The notes: a model not told the origin generated them from the sequence alone. 64,000 nucleotides of DNA from Nocardia amamiensis NBRC 102102 (GCF_001612745.1 NZ_BDBA01000005.1:1-64000); one strand, 5' to 3'; shown: positions 17,075-25,526, numbered from the stretch's first letter. A program made the numbers and translations.

Positions 17075-17093
17075 GCCACGGACCGTCCGTGGC
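17075..17093 (+). promoter_or_regulatory. hairpin with CCG loop in the rpsF leader
   Basis: A perfect 8-base stem, GCCACGGA pairing with TCCGTGGC, closed by the three bases CCG. It sits 32 bases before the rpsF start and just upstream of its Shine-Dalgarno sequence AGGAGGTGATT. The S6:S18 autoregulatory RNA known from rpsF leaders also presents a CCG trinucleotide next to a stem, so this is a candidate for that element. A smaller hairpin (GTTGC-TGAC-GCAAC) lies at 17052-17065. Confidence 0.45.
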
Positions 17094-17124
17094 CGTTTCC
17101 TAGTCCACAGGAGGTGATTGGTCC

Positions 17125-17412
17125 GTGCGTCATTACGAAGTGATGGTCATCCTCGATCCGAGCCTGGACGAGCGCACTGTTGGTCCGTCGCTGGACAACC
17201 TGCTCAGTGTCGTTCGCACCGAGGGCGGCAAGATCGACAAGGTCGACATCTGGGGCCGCCGCCGGCTCGCCTACGAGATCGCCAAGCACGCCGAGGGCAT
17301 CTACGCCGTGGTCGACCTGACCGCCGAGCCCGCCACCGTGAGCGAGCTCGACCGCCAGCTCGGTCTCAACGAGACGGTGCTGCGCACCAAGGTTCTGCGC
17401 CACGACAAGTAG
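17125..17412 (+). CDS. rpsF: 30S ribosomal protein bS6
   Basis: A 95-residue bS6, the usual actinobacterial length. It begins [19 protein letters not shown] and contains [23 protein letters not shown], the segment that contacts bS18. The start is GTG at 17125, preceded by a near-perfect ribosome binding site. It is the first gene of the rpsF-ssb-rpsR-rplI operon. A CCG-loop hairpin in its leader may allow feedback by the S6:S18 complex. Confidence 0.98.
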   Translation: MRHYEVMVILDPSLDERTVGPSLDNLLSVVRTEGGKIDKVDIWGRRRLAYEIAKHAEGIYAVVDLTAEPATVSELDRQLGLNETVLRTKVLRHDK

Positions 17413-17501
17413 TCCGGCAACTCTCGTTTGCGTCAGAGCCTGTGCCTAGGCTCTAGCGCAACAGCGAGACGCGGACTGCACACCGAGCAGGAGGAACCAC
17501 A

Positions 17502-18044
17502 ATGGCAGCAGGCGACACGGTCATCACCGTCATCGGAAATCTGACGGCCGACCCCGAGCTTCGATTCACGCCGGCGGGACAGGCGGTGGCGAATTTCACC
17601 GTCGCGTCGACCCCCCGGGTGTTCGATCGTAATTCGAATGAGTGGAAAGACGGCGAAGCGCTGTTCCTGCGCTGCAATATCTGGCGCGAAGCCGCGGAGA
17701 ATGTCGCCGAAAGCCTGACCAGAGGTTCCCGTGTCATCGTGAGCGGACGGCTCAAGCAGCGCTCCTACGAAACCCGCGAGGGCGAGAAGCGCACGGTCGT
17801 CGAGCTCGAGGTCGATGAGGTCGGCCCCTCGCTGCGCTACGCCACCGCGAAGGTCAACAAGACCAGCCGCGGCGGTGGTGGCGGCGGGTTCGGGTCCGGC
17901 GGCGGGAGCGGCTATGCCGCGGCCTCCCCTTCCGGTAGTGGGGGTGGGCGTTCCGGCGGTGCCGAGGACGACCCTTGGGGCAGTGCGCCCGCGGCCGGCT
18001 CCTTCGGGGGCGGCGGCCGCATGGATGACGAACCGCCGTTCTGA
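17502..18044 (+). CDS. ssb: single-stranded DNA-binding protein SSB
   Basis: A 180-residue SSB. Residues 1-110 are the OB fold ([32 protein letters not shown], and [16 protein letters not shown]). Residues ~125-170 are a disordered glycine/serine-rich linker. The C-terminus is the acidic tip MDDEPPF, which recruits replication and repair proteins. The ATG follows AGGAGGA. It lies 89 bases after rpsF in the standard ribosomal/replication operon. Confidence 0.98.
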   Translation: MAAGDTVITVIGNLTADPELRFTPAGQAVANFTVASTPRVFDRNSNEWKDGEALFLRCNIWREAAENVAESLTRGSRVIVSGRLKQRSYETREGEKRTVVELEVDEVGPSLRYATAKVNKTSRGGGGGGFGSGGGSGYAAASPSGSGGGRSGGAEDDPWGSAPAAGSFGGGGRMDDEPPF

Positions 18045-18101
18045 GAACGGCTACATCGGCCCGCCTGATTCGGGCCATCACTGATTACGGAGTACAAGAC
18101 C

Positions 18102-18353
18102 ATGCCTAAAGCGCCCGCGCGCGAAAAGGTGCTCAAGAAGAAGGCTTGCTCGTTCTGCAAGGAGAGCAAGACCGGAACTGTCACGATCGATTACAAGGAC
18201 ACGGCGTTGCTGCGCAAGTACGTCAGCGACCGCGGCAAGATCCGCGCCCGCCGCGTCACCGGCAACTGCGTGCAGCACCAGCGCGATATCGCGGTTGCGG
18301 TCAAGAACTCGCGTGAGGTCGCTCTGCTGCCTTACGTGTCGACGGCTCGCTGA
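18102..18353 (+). CDS. rpsR: 30S ribosomal protein bS18, cysteine-containing form
   Basis: An 83-residue bS18. It keeps the zinc-type cysteines CSFC at residues 16-19 and another cysteine in [12 protein letters not shown], so it is the zinc-binding (C+) paralogue. Mycolata often carry a second, cysteine-free copy elsewhere that is used under zinc limitation. The core [23 protein letters not shown] is typical. It follows ssb by 57 bases. Confidence 0.98.
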   Translation: MPKAPAREKVLKKKACSFCKESKTGTVTIDYKDTALLRKYVSDRGKIRARRVTGNCVQHQRDIAVAVKNSREVALLPYVSTAR

Positions 18354-18370
18354 GAAAGGGAGGCACGCAA

Positions 18371-18823
18371 ATGAAGTTGATTCTGACTGCTGATGTGGAC
18401 AACCTCGGTGCCCCCGGCGACACCGTAGAGGTGAAGGACGGTTACGGCCGCAACTACCTGCTGCCGCGCGGCCTGGCGATCGTGGCCAGCCGTGGCGCGG
18501 AGAAGCAGGTGGAGGGCATCCGCCGGGCGCAGGAAGCCCGCCGGGTCCGCGACCTGGACCACGCCAACGAGCTGAAGCAGGCCATCGAGGCCCTGGCGTC
18601 GGTCTCGCTGAGCGTGAAGACCGCGGGCACCGGCAAGCTGTTCGGCTCGGTGACCCAGTCGGACGTCGCGGCCGCGATCAAGACGGCGGGTGGTCCCGTT
18701 GTCGACAAGCGCAGCATCGAACTGCCGAAGGCGCACATCAAGACGACCGGCAAGCACGGCGTCGTGGTGCACCTGCACCCGGATGTGGTGGCGAAGTTCG
18801 ACCTGACGGTCACGGCCGCCTGA
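18371..18823 (+). CDS. rplI: 50S ribosomal protein bL9
   Basis: A 150-residue bL9. It has an N-terminal rRNA-binding domain ([36 protein letters not shown]), the long connecting helix (residues 42-75) and the C-terminal domain ending VKFDL-type, here [12 protein letters not shown]. The ATG follows GAAAGGGAGG. It is the last gene of the ribosomal block and is followed by a hairpin terminator before dnaB. Confidence 0.98.
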   Translation: MKLILTADVDNLGAPGDTVEVKDGYGRNYLLPRGLAIVASRGAEKQVEGIRRAQEARRVRDLDHANELKQAIEALASVSLSVKTAGTGKLFGSVTQSDVAAAIKTAGGPVVDKRSIELPKAHIKTTGKHGVVVHLHPDVVAKFDLTVTAA

Positions 18824-18838
18824 TTCGGGCATCCGTCG

Positions 18839-18872
18839 AGGACCACTCCCGTGGCGACATGGGAGTGGTCCT
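18839..18872 (+). terminator. hairpin terminator after rplI
   Basis: A perfect 12-base stem (AGGACCACTCCC and its complement) with a ten-base loop, 15 bases after the rplI stop. It separates the ribosomal operon from dnaB. Confidence 0.85.
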
Positions 18873-19438
18873 GAACGTGTCGCGGCTGCTAAATAGCTAA
18901 TTGTTTGCCGAATGGCCGGAGCGCCATTCGGAGCATTTGGGCTGCTCATCACCTTGCGGTGAAGCATCGGTTTTTCCAACCTGTGGATTGCCGGCGAAAC
19001 CGACCATTCGCGCTGTGACTCGAGTCATATTCACCTCACGTGCTGTTAACCCAACACGCCCGGCTGTTCAACTTGGCCGACACGCCGCAACTTCATTAAT
19101 CCACACGGTCCGAAATGCAGAAGTCACTATCTATCTGCGTGTTCGACCGCGCGCACCTGCGTTTTCCCCAAGTTGTACACAGGGGGTGCACATCGTTAGG
19201 TGAACACTCCCCAACTTATCCACAGCTGTGTGCACAGTCCGGTTTGGCGGGTGCCCGCCGGGTCGCCTAGGTTCTTCGCATCGCCATGTGCGCGCCGCCC
19301 GAACGGTGCGTACGGGCGGGTGCCGCAGCGGTAGCTGGACCCCAGGTCAGCGGCGGTGACGAACGTGTCGGTGCCCGGGGGTAGAACGAGTCAACAGGGT
19401 GGAACCCGGTCGTGGGGTAGAGAGGACGGTCGAGTCTC
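18873..19438 (+). promoter_or_regulatory. 566-base dnaB upstream region with DnaA-box-like sites
   Basis: No convincing gene is seen here. The region is less GC-rich than its surroundings at its left end. It contains an exact DnaA box, TTATCCACA, at 19216-19224, a TTGTACACA match at 19173-19181, a one-mismatch TAATCCACA at 19097-19105 and a weaker reversed match (TGTGGATTG) at 18982-18990. It must also contain the dnaB promoter, which I cannot place exactly. Confidence 0.5.
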
Positions 19439-22096
19439 GTGACAGCCACCGATGACCGCGGGCACACGGATTTCCCGCCCGAACCCCCCGGCGAAGACTT
19501 CGGCCGCCAGCCGCCGCACGACATGGCGGCCGAGCAATCGGTGCTCGGCGGCATGCTGCTGAGCAAGGACGCCATCGCCGATGTGGTCGAGGTGATTCGC
19601 CCCGGCGATTTCTACCGTCCTGCCCACCAGGCCATCTACGACACCATCCTCGATCTCTACGGGCGTGGCGAACCCGCCGACCCGGTCACCGTTGCCGCCG
19701 GGCTTGACCGCCGCGGCGAACTGAAGCGCATCGGCGGCGCACCGTATCTGGTCACGCTCACCCAGACCGTGCCAACGGCCGCCAACGCCGGCTACTACGC
19801 CGAAATCGTCGCGGAGAAAGCCATTTTGCGCCGCCTGGTCGAGGCGGGCACCCGCATCGTGCAGTACGGCTACGCCGGCGCCGACGGCCAGGATGTCGCC
19901 GAGGTCGTCGACCGCGCCCAAGCCGAGGTCTACGAGGTTACCGAGCGCCGCACCAGCGAAGACTTCCTCCCACTCGAGGAACTGCTCCAGCCGACGATGG
20001 ACGAGATCGACTCCATCGCCAGCCGCGGCGGCATCTCCCTCGGCGTCCCCACCGGCTTCACCGAACTCGACGAAGTCACCAATGGCCTGCACCCAGGACA
20101 AATGATCATCGTCGCGGCCAGGCCTGGAGTCGGCAAATCGACTTTGGGAATGGATTTCATGCGCAGTTGCTCGATCAAGCACGGCTTGGCGAGCGTTATT
20201 TTCTCGTTGGAGATGAGCCGCACCGAGATCGTCATGCGGCTGCTTTCGGCCGAGGCCAAGATCAAGCTCGGCGATATGCGGTCCGGGCGGATGAGTGACG
20301 ACGACTGGACCAAACTGGCGCGGCGGATGAGTGAGATCAGCGAAGCGCCGCTGTTCGTGGACGATTCGCCGAACCTGACCATGATGGAAATCCGGGCGAA
20401 GGCGCGGCGGCTCAAGCAGCGCCACGATCTGAAACTCGTTGTGGTGGACTACCTCCAGCTGATGACCTCCGGCAAAAAGGTCGAATCCCGCCAGCAGGAA
20501 GTCTCGGATTTCTCTCGAAACCTGAAACTGCTGGCGAAGGAACTGGAAGTGCCCGTGGTTGCGATCAGCCAGCTCAACCGCGGTCCCGAACAGCGAACCG
20601 ACAAGCGCCCCATGGTCTCGGACCTGCGCGAATCGGGCTGCCTGCCCGCGTCGACTCGCATTCTGCGGGCCGACACCGGCGGTGAGACCACCCTCGGTGA
20701 GCTTCTCGCCAGCGGCGAGCAGCCGCTCGTGTGGTCTCTCGATGAGCGGATGCGCATGGTAGCCCGGCCGATGGTGAAGGTCTTTCCTAGCGGTCGTAAA
20801 GAGGTGTTCCGGCTCCGGCTCGCTTCCGGGCGTGAAGTCGAGGCAACGGACAATCACCCGTTCCTGACCGTTGACGGCTGGATTCCTTTGGAGAAGCTGG
20901 CCGTTGGCGACCGGCTCGCCACCCCCCGCCTCGTCCCCGAGCCCGTGCACACGACTCGGATGCCAGACGCCGAGGTGATCCTGCTGGCCCACATGATCGG
21001 CGATGGGTCATGTGTCAAGCGCCAGCCAATCCGTTACGCCAGCATTGACGAGGAGAACTTGGCGGTGGTCACACAGGCCGCCACACATTTCGGTGTGACG
21101 GCCATTCGTGACGAATACGCGGCCGCGCGCGTGACCACTCTGCGATTGCCCGCGCCGGGGCGGCTTGCCCGGGGCAAGCGGAACCCCATCGCCGCATGGC
21201 TCGACGAGCTGGGACTGTTCGGCCTGCGCAGCTACGAAAAGTTCATCCCCGAGCGCATTTTTGCACTGCCGAACGACCAGGTCGCCCTGTTCTTGCGTCA
21301 CCTCTGGGCCACGGATGGCTCAGTGCGCTGGGATGCAAAGGGACGCCAGGCACGGGTTTACTACGCTTCGACCAGCCGCCGTCTGATCGATGATGTAGCC
21401 CAGCTTTTGCTTCGTTTGGGTGTGCACGGCCGGATCAAGAAGGTCCGCAAGACCGGCTACCGCGACTGCTGGCATCTCACCATCGACGGCTCGGATAACC
21501 AGACCATCTTCCTGCGCGATGTCGGCGTGCACGGCGCGCGCGGGCGGTCGGCGCGTGCGGCCCTCGCCGAGTTGGAGCCGATGACTCGCAATACAAACGT
21601 CGACACGGTTCCGCGCGAAGTCTGGTCGAAGGTTCGCACGCTCCTCACCGCGAAAAACATGACGCACCGAGAATTCTCGGCGGCGATGGGCTCACGCTTC
21701 TGCGGATCGACTATGTGGAAGCACTCGCCAAGCCGGTCCCGGCTCGCCCGCGTGGCGGCAGTGCTGGACGATGCGGATATCGATATGTACGCGACCAACG
21801 ACGTCTTCTGGGACAAGATCGTTGAAATTACCAGCGTAGGCGATCAAGAGGTTTTCGACGGAACGGTCTATGGCACACACAATTTCGTGGCAAACGGCAT
21901 AAATCTCCATAACTCTTTGGAACAGGATGCGGATATGGTTATCCTTTTGCATCGGCCGGATGCATTCGAACGGGATGACCCGCGTGGCGGCGAAGCAGAC
22001 TTGATTCTCGGCAAGCATCGCAACGGGCCGACCGCGACGATTACCGTCGCACACCAACTGCATCTGTCTCGGTTCGTGGATATGGCCCGCGGCTGA
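19439..22096 (+). CDS. dnaB: replicative DNA helicase DnaB containing an intein
   Basis: An 885-residue precursor. The extein halves are residues 1-400 and 826-885 and together give 460 residues, the normal DnaB length. The N-terminal domain begins near HDMAAEQSVLGGMLLS. The RecA-like domain has Walker A AARPGVGKST near residue 230, Walker B LVVVDYLQLM and the ISQLNRGPEQR loop. The extein joint rebuilds LRESG-SLEQDADMVILLHRPD. Residues 401-825 are an intein inserted directly before the catalytic ESG/S motif. The start is GTG at 19439. Function requires protein splicing; the hexamer then unwinds DNA at the replication fork. Confidence 0.98.
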   Translation: MTATDDRGHTDFPPEPPGEDFGRQPPHDMAAEQSVLGGMLLSKDAIADVVEVIRPGDFYRPAHQAIYDTILDLYGRGEPADPVTVAAGLDRRGELKRIGGAPYLVTLTQTVPTAANAGYYAEIVAEKAILRRLVEAGTRIVQYGYAGADGQDVAEVVDRAQAEVYEVTERRTSEDFLPLEELLQPTMDEIDSIASRGGISLGVPTGFTELDEVTNGLHPGQMIIVAARPGVGKSTLGMDFMRSCSIKHGLASVIFSLEMSRTEIVMRLLSAEAKIKLGDMRSGRMSDDDWTKLARRMSEISEAPLFVDDSPNLTMMEIRAKARRLKQRHDLKLVVVDYLQLMTSGKKVESRQQEVSDFSRNLKLLAKELEVPVVAISQLNRGPEQRTDKRPMVSDLRESGCLPASTRILRADTGGETTLGELLASGEQPLVWSLDERMRMVARPMVKVFPSGRKEVFRLRLASGREVEATDNHPFLTVDGWIPLEKLAVGDRLATPRLVPEPVHTTRMPDAEVILLAHMIGDGSCVKRQPIRYASIDEENLAVVTQAATHFGVTAIRDEYAAARVTTLRLPAPGRLARGKRNPIAAWLDELGLFGLRSYEKFIPERIFALPNDQVALFLRHLWATDGSVRWDAKGRQARVYYASTSRRLIDDVAQLLLRLGVHGRIKKVRKTGYRDCWHLTIDGSDNQTIFLRDVGVHGARGRSARAALAELEPMTRNTNVDTVPREVWSKVRTLLTAKNMTHREFSAAMGSRFCGSTMWKHSPSRSRLARVAAVLDDADIDMYATNDVFWDKIVEITSVGDQEVFDGTVYGTHNFVANGINLHNSLEQDADMVILLHRPDAFERDDPRGGEADLILGKHRNGPTATITVAHQLHLSRFVDMARG
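20639..21913 (+). mobile_element. in-frame DnaB intein with LAGLIDADG endonuclease
   Basis: A 425-residue intein between ESG and SLEQDAD. Splicing residues are all present: Cys1 (CLPASTRILRADTGG), the block B histidine (EATDNHPF), block F (VFDGTVYGTHNFVANG) and the terminal His-Asn (NLHN) followed by Ser. The central endonuclease has two LAGLIDADG motifs, LLAHMIGDGS and LFLRHLWATDGS, both with their acidic residue. The insertion site and sequence match the M. tuberculosis DnaB intein. Between the endonuclease and block F lies a helix-turn-helix-like stretch (MTHREFSAAMG...). The element could still home into intein-free dnaB alleles. Confidence 0.95.
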
Positions 22097-22130
22097 GGAC
22101 TGTTGTAGGGTCTCGTGGTTCACTAGCCTC

Positions 22131-23030
22131 ATGTCAGGGGTGGAGCTCCTCGCTCAGCGGCTGGAGGAGGCAGGCTTCGCGGTCGCGGGACTCGAGGCGA
22201 CGACAGGCGGGTGCGTCTGCGTCGCTGCGATGGCCGCGCTGTGCGACAGCGGCCGGGTGTTCGCGAAGACAATGGCCGAGCCGGAGCCGACAATGTTCAC
22301 CGTCGAAGCGGCCGGGCTATCGGCGTTGCGTGAGCTCGGTGGCGTGCGCGTCCCAACGGTTGTGCATGTCTCACCACAGCTGCTCGTGCTCGAGGAACTG
22401 CAGCCCCGCACCGACAGGGAGCGGTTCTGGGATCAGCTCGGCCGCATGGTCGCTGAGCTGCACACCTCCACCATCTCCGGTCGGTTCGGCTGGCACCGGG
22501 ACGGTTGGCATGGCCGGATGAGGCAGGACAACTGCTGGGAGACCGATGGACATGCGTTCTTCGCTCAGCACAGGATCCTCCGGTGGCTGCGGGAACCGCT
22601 GGTCCTGACGGAATTCGACATACCGGACCGGCTGGCGGTGGAGCGGCTGTGCGCCGAGCTTCCGGAGCTGATCCCGCCGCATGCACCGGCGCTGACCCAC
22701 GGAGACATGTGGCCGGGAAACATCCTGGCCGACAGCTGCGGTGAACCCGCCCTGATCGATCCGGCCGTGTCCTATTGCTGGCCCGAAATCGACCTGGCCG
22801 CATTGTGGTGCCAACCCCGCGCGCAGGAGTCGGAACGGTTCTTCGCCGTATACGAGGAACTCGCTCACCCCTTCGACGGCTGGCGGGACCAGGCGCAGTT
22901 GCTGCGTATCTGGGACCTGTTCAGCGTGGTAGCACATGGTCTCGACACATGGGGCGCAGCGGACATTATCCGGAAAGTAGTCGCCCCCTTCCGTCGTCGC
23001 TCCGCGTCAAGCCGCGAGCAGGCCACGTAA
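22131..23030 (+). CDS. fructosamine-3-kinase/aminoglycoside-phosphotransferase-like kinase
   Basis: A 299-residue small-molecule kinase. The catalytic loop is ALTHGDMWPGNILAD near residue 190 and the metal-binding motif is ALIDPAVSYCWPEIDLA; this HGDMWPGN-IDP(A) pair is characteristic of fructosamine/ketosamine-3-kinases, which phosphorylate glycated amines. The N-lobe is shorter than usual, with GRVFAKTM offering the ATP-binding lysine. The ribosome binding site before ATG 22131 is weak; GTG 22140 is a possible alternative. Its 3' end overlaps the sigJ-like gene tail to tail by 65 bases. Confidence 0.75.
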   Translation: MSGVELLAQRLEEAGFAVAGLEATTGGCVCVAAMAALCDSGRVFAKTMAEPEPTMFTVEAAGLSALRELGGVRVPTVVHVSPQLLVLEELQPRTDRERFWDQLGRMVAELHTSTISGRFGWHRDGWHGRMRQDNCWETDGHAFFAQHRILRWLREPLVLTEFDIPDRLAVERLCAELPELIPPHAPALTHGDMWPGNILADSCGEPALIDPAVSYCWPEIDLAALWCQPRAQESERFFAVYEELAHPFDGWRDQAQLLRIWDLFSVVAHGLDTWGAADIIRKVVAPFRRRSASSREQAT

Positions 23031-23964
23031 GCCTCGTCAGTGCGTCTTCGGTCCGGGTGGCCTGGTTCGCTTCGCGGAAGGTCGCCCAGGTATCTGCCAC
23101 GGGACCGACGTGTCCGAGCTTGTCGGGGTTGATCACCGAACGGATGGTTTGGATCTGTCCGTCGAGGATGTCGAGGGCCCAGATGTTGAGGACCTTTCCG
23201 TCCCGGTCGCGGAAGATTGCGCCAGGCTGGCCGTTCACTTGGTGCGGCTCCATCGTCGCGCCGCTCCCGGCCAGCAGTGCGACGAGCGCGGCGAGCGCCC
23301 CAGCCACATCTTCGGCACCGATGAAGCGGTCGGCCCATTGCGGGGCTTTGCCGCCGCTGTCGCCGACCAGCTGGACGTCGGCGGCCAAGAGCGTTGTCAG
23401 CCCGTCGACGTCCCCGTCCCGGAACGCATCGAGAAATCGCCCGGCGAGTTCCTCGCGCTCGGTTCGGTCGGCCTCGAACCGGGGGCGGCCGCGGTCCATG
23501 TGGCGGCGAGCCCGGACCGCGAGCTGGCGGCACGCGGCCTCCGAGCGCCCCACCGCCGCCGCGACCTCTCCGAAGCCGAACCCGAACACCTCCCGCAGCA
23601 CGAACACGGCGCGCTCGAGCGGGCTGAGCCGTTCGAGCAGTAGCAGGGCCGCCATCGACACCGAGTCGGCCAGCTCCGCCGACCGCTGCGGGTCCTGGTA
23701 CGGGTCGGTCAGCAGCGGCTCGGGGAACCACGGCCCGACGTACTCCTCCCGCCGCACGCGGGCCGACCGCAGCACGTCGATCGCGATCCTGCTCACGGTG
23801 GCCGACAGGAATGCTTTGGCCGAGGCTGGTTGGGTTGGGGAGGCCTCGTAGCGCAGCCAGGTCTCCTGGACCGCATCCTCGGCCTCGCTCGTACTGCCGA
23901 GAATCCGGTAGGCGATCGAGAACAGCAGCGGCCGCAGGTTTTCGAACTCTTCGGTCCGGGTCAC
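22966..23964 (-). CDS. sigJ: SigJ-like ECF sigma factor, ECF41 type with SnoaL domain
   Basis: A 332-residue sigma factor. Region 2 spans about residues 5-75 (LLFSIAYRILGSTSEAEDAVQETWLRY) and region 4 about 105-160 (LSPLERAVFVLREVFGFGFGEVAAAVGRSEAACRQLAVRARRH is the region). A C-terminal SnoaL-like domain (residues ~175-300) carries SGGKAP, the place of the ECF41 DGGGK motif, and the diagnostic NPDKL. In ECF41 factors this extension both contacts core polymerase and restrains activity, replacing an anti-sigma factor. The GTG start follows AAGGAGGAG. It lies 91 bases after an SDR gene whose promoter fits ECF41, so the pair is probably self-regulated. Confidence 0.92.
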   Translation of the reverse strand: MTRTEEFENLRPLLFSIAYRILGSTSEAEDAVQETWLRYEASPTQPASAKAFLSATVSRIAIDVLRSARVRREEYVGPWFPEPLLTDPYQDPQRSAELADSVSMAALLLLERLSPLERAVFVLREVFGFGFGEVAAAVGRSEAACRQLAVRARRHMDRGRPRFEADRTEREELAGRFLDAFRDGDVDGLTTLLAADVQLVGDSGGKAPQWADRFIGAEDVAGALAALVALLAGSGATMEPHQVNGQPGAIFRDRDGKVLNIWALDILDGQIQTIRSVINPDKLGHVGPVADTWATFREANQATRTEDALTRLTWPARGLTRSDDGRGRLLSG

Positions 23965-24055
23965 GTCAGCTCCTCCTTGCAGTGGTGTGTGATCAACGAG
24001 AACGCGCCCGCCGAGGCTGTCTACGCCGTCCGTCTTCCGCGGGCCGGGCCCTCTG

Positions 24056-24823
24056 TCACCAGGGCACCGGACCCTCCTCGCTGATAAACCCGGCGGTCGG
24101 TCCGTCCGCGTCGAGCGTGGCCATGCGCACCAGGACCGCAGCGCCCTGGGCGATCGTCAGGAGCCCGGTGTGGTTGTTGCTGTCGGTATCGACGTAGCCG
24201 GGGGCGACGGCGTTGACGAGGATGCCGTCCTTCCGGAGCTCGTTGGCGTACTGCACGGTCAGCGCGGTGAGTGCGGACTTGGACGGCGAGTATGCCGCCG
24301 AGGGCAGCAGCGCCGCGAAGGGGCCGTCGGGGTCGCTGCTGAGCGTCAGCGACGCGGCGTGCGAGCTGACGTTCACGATGCGCGGCGCCGGCGACCGTCG
24401 CAGGAGCGGCAGCATGGCGTTGGTCACCGCGATCACCCCGAAGACGTTGGTCTCGAACACCTCCCGGACCATATCCAGGTCGACGGTGCTGGGGACCTGA
24501 TCGAAGGCATCCATGGGCGAAACCTGTCCGGAGCCGGTGATGCCGGCGTTGTTGATCAGCACGTCGAGATGTCCGAAGCGCTCCTCGACAAACTTCGCGG
24601 CCGCTGCGACGGTGGTCGCGTCGGTGACGTCCAGGGTGACCGCATGCACATCCCCACCGGCCGCGCGCAGCGCCGCAGCGGCCTCCTCGCCGCGGCGCGG
24701 GTCTCTGGCGCCGATCAGCACCGTCATACCCAGCGCGGCGAGTTGCTCGGCAGCCCCACGGCCGATCCCCTTGTTCGCTCCGGTCACCAGCGCGACGTGC
24801 TGTTGTGTGGTTTGTTCTGGCAC
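24056..24823 (-). CDS. SDR oxidoreductase, likely partner of the ECF41 sigma
   Basis: A 255-residue classical short-chain dehydrogenase. It has the cofactor motif TGANKGIG near residue 15, NNAG near residue 92, the catalytic serine in IVNVSSHAAS and YSPSK as the catalytic YxxxK. An arginine in GARDPRR after strand 2 suggests NADP(H) preference. The substrate is unknown. ECF41 sigma genes are typically linked to carboxymuconolactone decarboxylases, oxidoreductases or epimerases, and this gene fits that pattern. The GTG start follows AAGGAG; a promoter matching the ECF41 consensus lies 58 bases upstream. Confidence 0.85.
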   Translation of the reverse strand: MPEQTTQQHVALVTGANKGIGRGAAEQLAALGMTVLIGARDPRRGEEAAAALRAAGGDVHAVTLDVTDATTVAAAAKFVEERFGHLDVLINNAGITGSGQVSPMDAFDQVPSTVDLDMVREVFETNVFGVIAVTNAMLPLLRRSPAPRIVNVSSHAASLTLSSDPDGPFAALLPSAAYSPSKSALTALTVQYANELRKDGILVNAVAPGYVDTDSNNHTGLLTIAQGAAVLVRMATLDADGPTAGFISEEGPVPW

Positions 24824-24880
24824 GACTAGCTCCTTGTTATGGGCGGGTGTGGTCTTCGTAGAACCACCTTCGACACCCGA

Positions 24881-24907
24881 GACGAGACAGCGCAGCCGCC
24901 TGTGACA
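24881..24907 (-). promoter_or_regulatory. ECF41-type promoter for the SDR gene
   Basis: Read on the minus strand: TGTCACA (24907-24901), 16 bases, then CGTC (24884-24881). This equals the promoter I recall for ECF41 sigma factors (TGTCACA at -35, CGTC at -10). The expected transcript would start about 50 bases before the GTG of the SDR gene. Confidence 0.7.
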
Positions 24908-25045
24908 TGCGGACAGAAATCAGCTGTCCGGCACCCCGCCCCGGAAGCCAGGTCAGGGTGCGGGTCATCTTCTGACCAGTTCGTGCGCCGCGGTCGCCGG
25001 ATGAGTAGGCCCTGGAAAAAAATTCGAGAAAAGTTCGGCGGTGGA

Positions 25046-25072
25046 TGTCGAGAACGTCGTGACGGCTCCGTC
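25046..25072 (+). promoter_or_regulatory. ECF42-type promoter for the DGPF gene
   Basis: TGTCGA (25046-25051), 17 bases, then CGTC (25069-25072), 46 bases before the ATG of the DGPF-domain gene. The elements agree with those I recall for ECF42 sigma factors. With the divergent ECF41 promoter it shares a 295-base intergenic region. Confidence 0.65.
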
Positions 25073-25118
25073 CCAGGGGTGAGCGATCAACTACGGTCGC
25101 AACCGAAGGGAGAATGTC

Positions 25119-25526
25119 ATGGCCAAGTACCTGCTCCTCAAGCACTACCGAGGCGCCCCGGCTGCCGTCAACGACGTGCCGATGGACCAGTGGACGCCCG
25201 CCGAGATCGAGGCGCACATCCAGTACATGAACGACTTCGCGGCCCGGCTGGAAGGCAGCGGCGAGTTCGTCGACGGCCAGGCCCTGGCGCCGGAGGGCGC
25301 ATGGGTCCGCTACGACGGCGACGGCAAGCCGCCCGTGACCGACGGCCCGTTCGCGGAGACCAAGGACCTGATCGCGGGCTGGATGGTCATCGACGTCGAC
25401 TCCTATGAGCGCGCCGTCGAACTGGCCGGCGAGTTGTCCGCAGCGCCAGGCGCGGGCGGCAAGCCGATCCACGAGTGGCTCGAAGTTCGGCCGTTCCTGA
25501 CCGCCGCGCCGACTGTCACCGAGTGA
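25119..25526 (+). CDS. YCII/DGPF-domain protein, ECF42 partner
   Basis: A 135-residue protein of the YCII-related DGPF family. The naming motif DGPFAETKDLIAGWMVIDV is at residues ~75-94, preceded by LEGSGEFVDGQALAP. The domain is a ferredoxin-like fold, and genes of this family almost always neighbour ECF42 sigma genes, which control them. The biochemical role is unknown. GAAGGGAGA precedes the ATG. Its stop overlaps the sigma start by one base (TGATG), so the two are co-translated. Confidence 0.92.
   Translation: MAKYLLLKHYRGAPAAVNDVPMDQWTPAEIEAHIQYMNDFAARLEGSGEFVDGQALAPEGAWVRYDGDGKPPVTDGPFAETKDLIAGWMVIDVDSYERAVELAGELSAAPGAGGKPIHEWLEVRPFLTAAPTVTE

Noticed and set aside
18873..19438. Chromosomal origin of replication
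   Set aside because: A few DnaA-like boxes are present, but there is no dnaA/dnaN context, and the number of boxes is low for an actinobacterial oriC.
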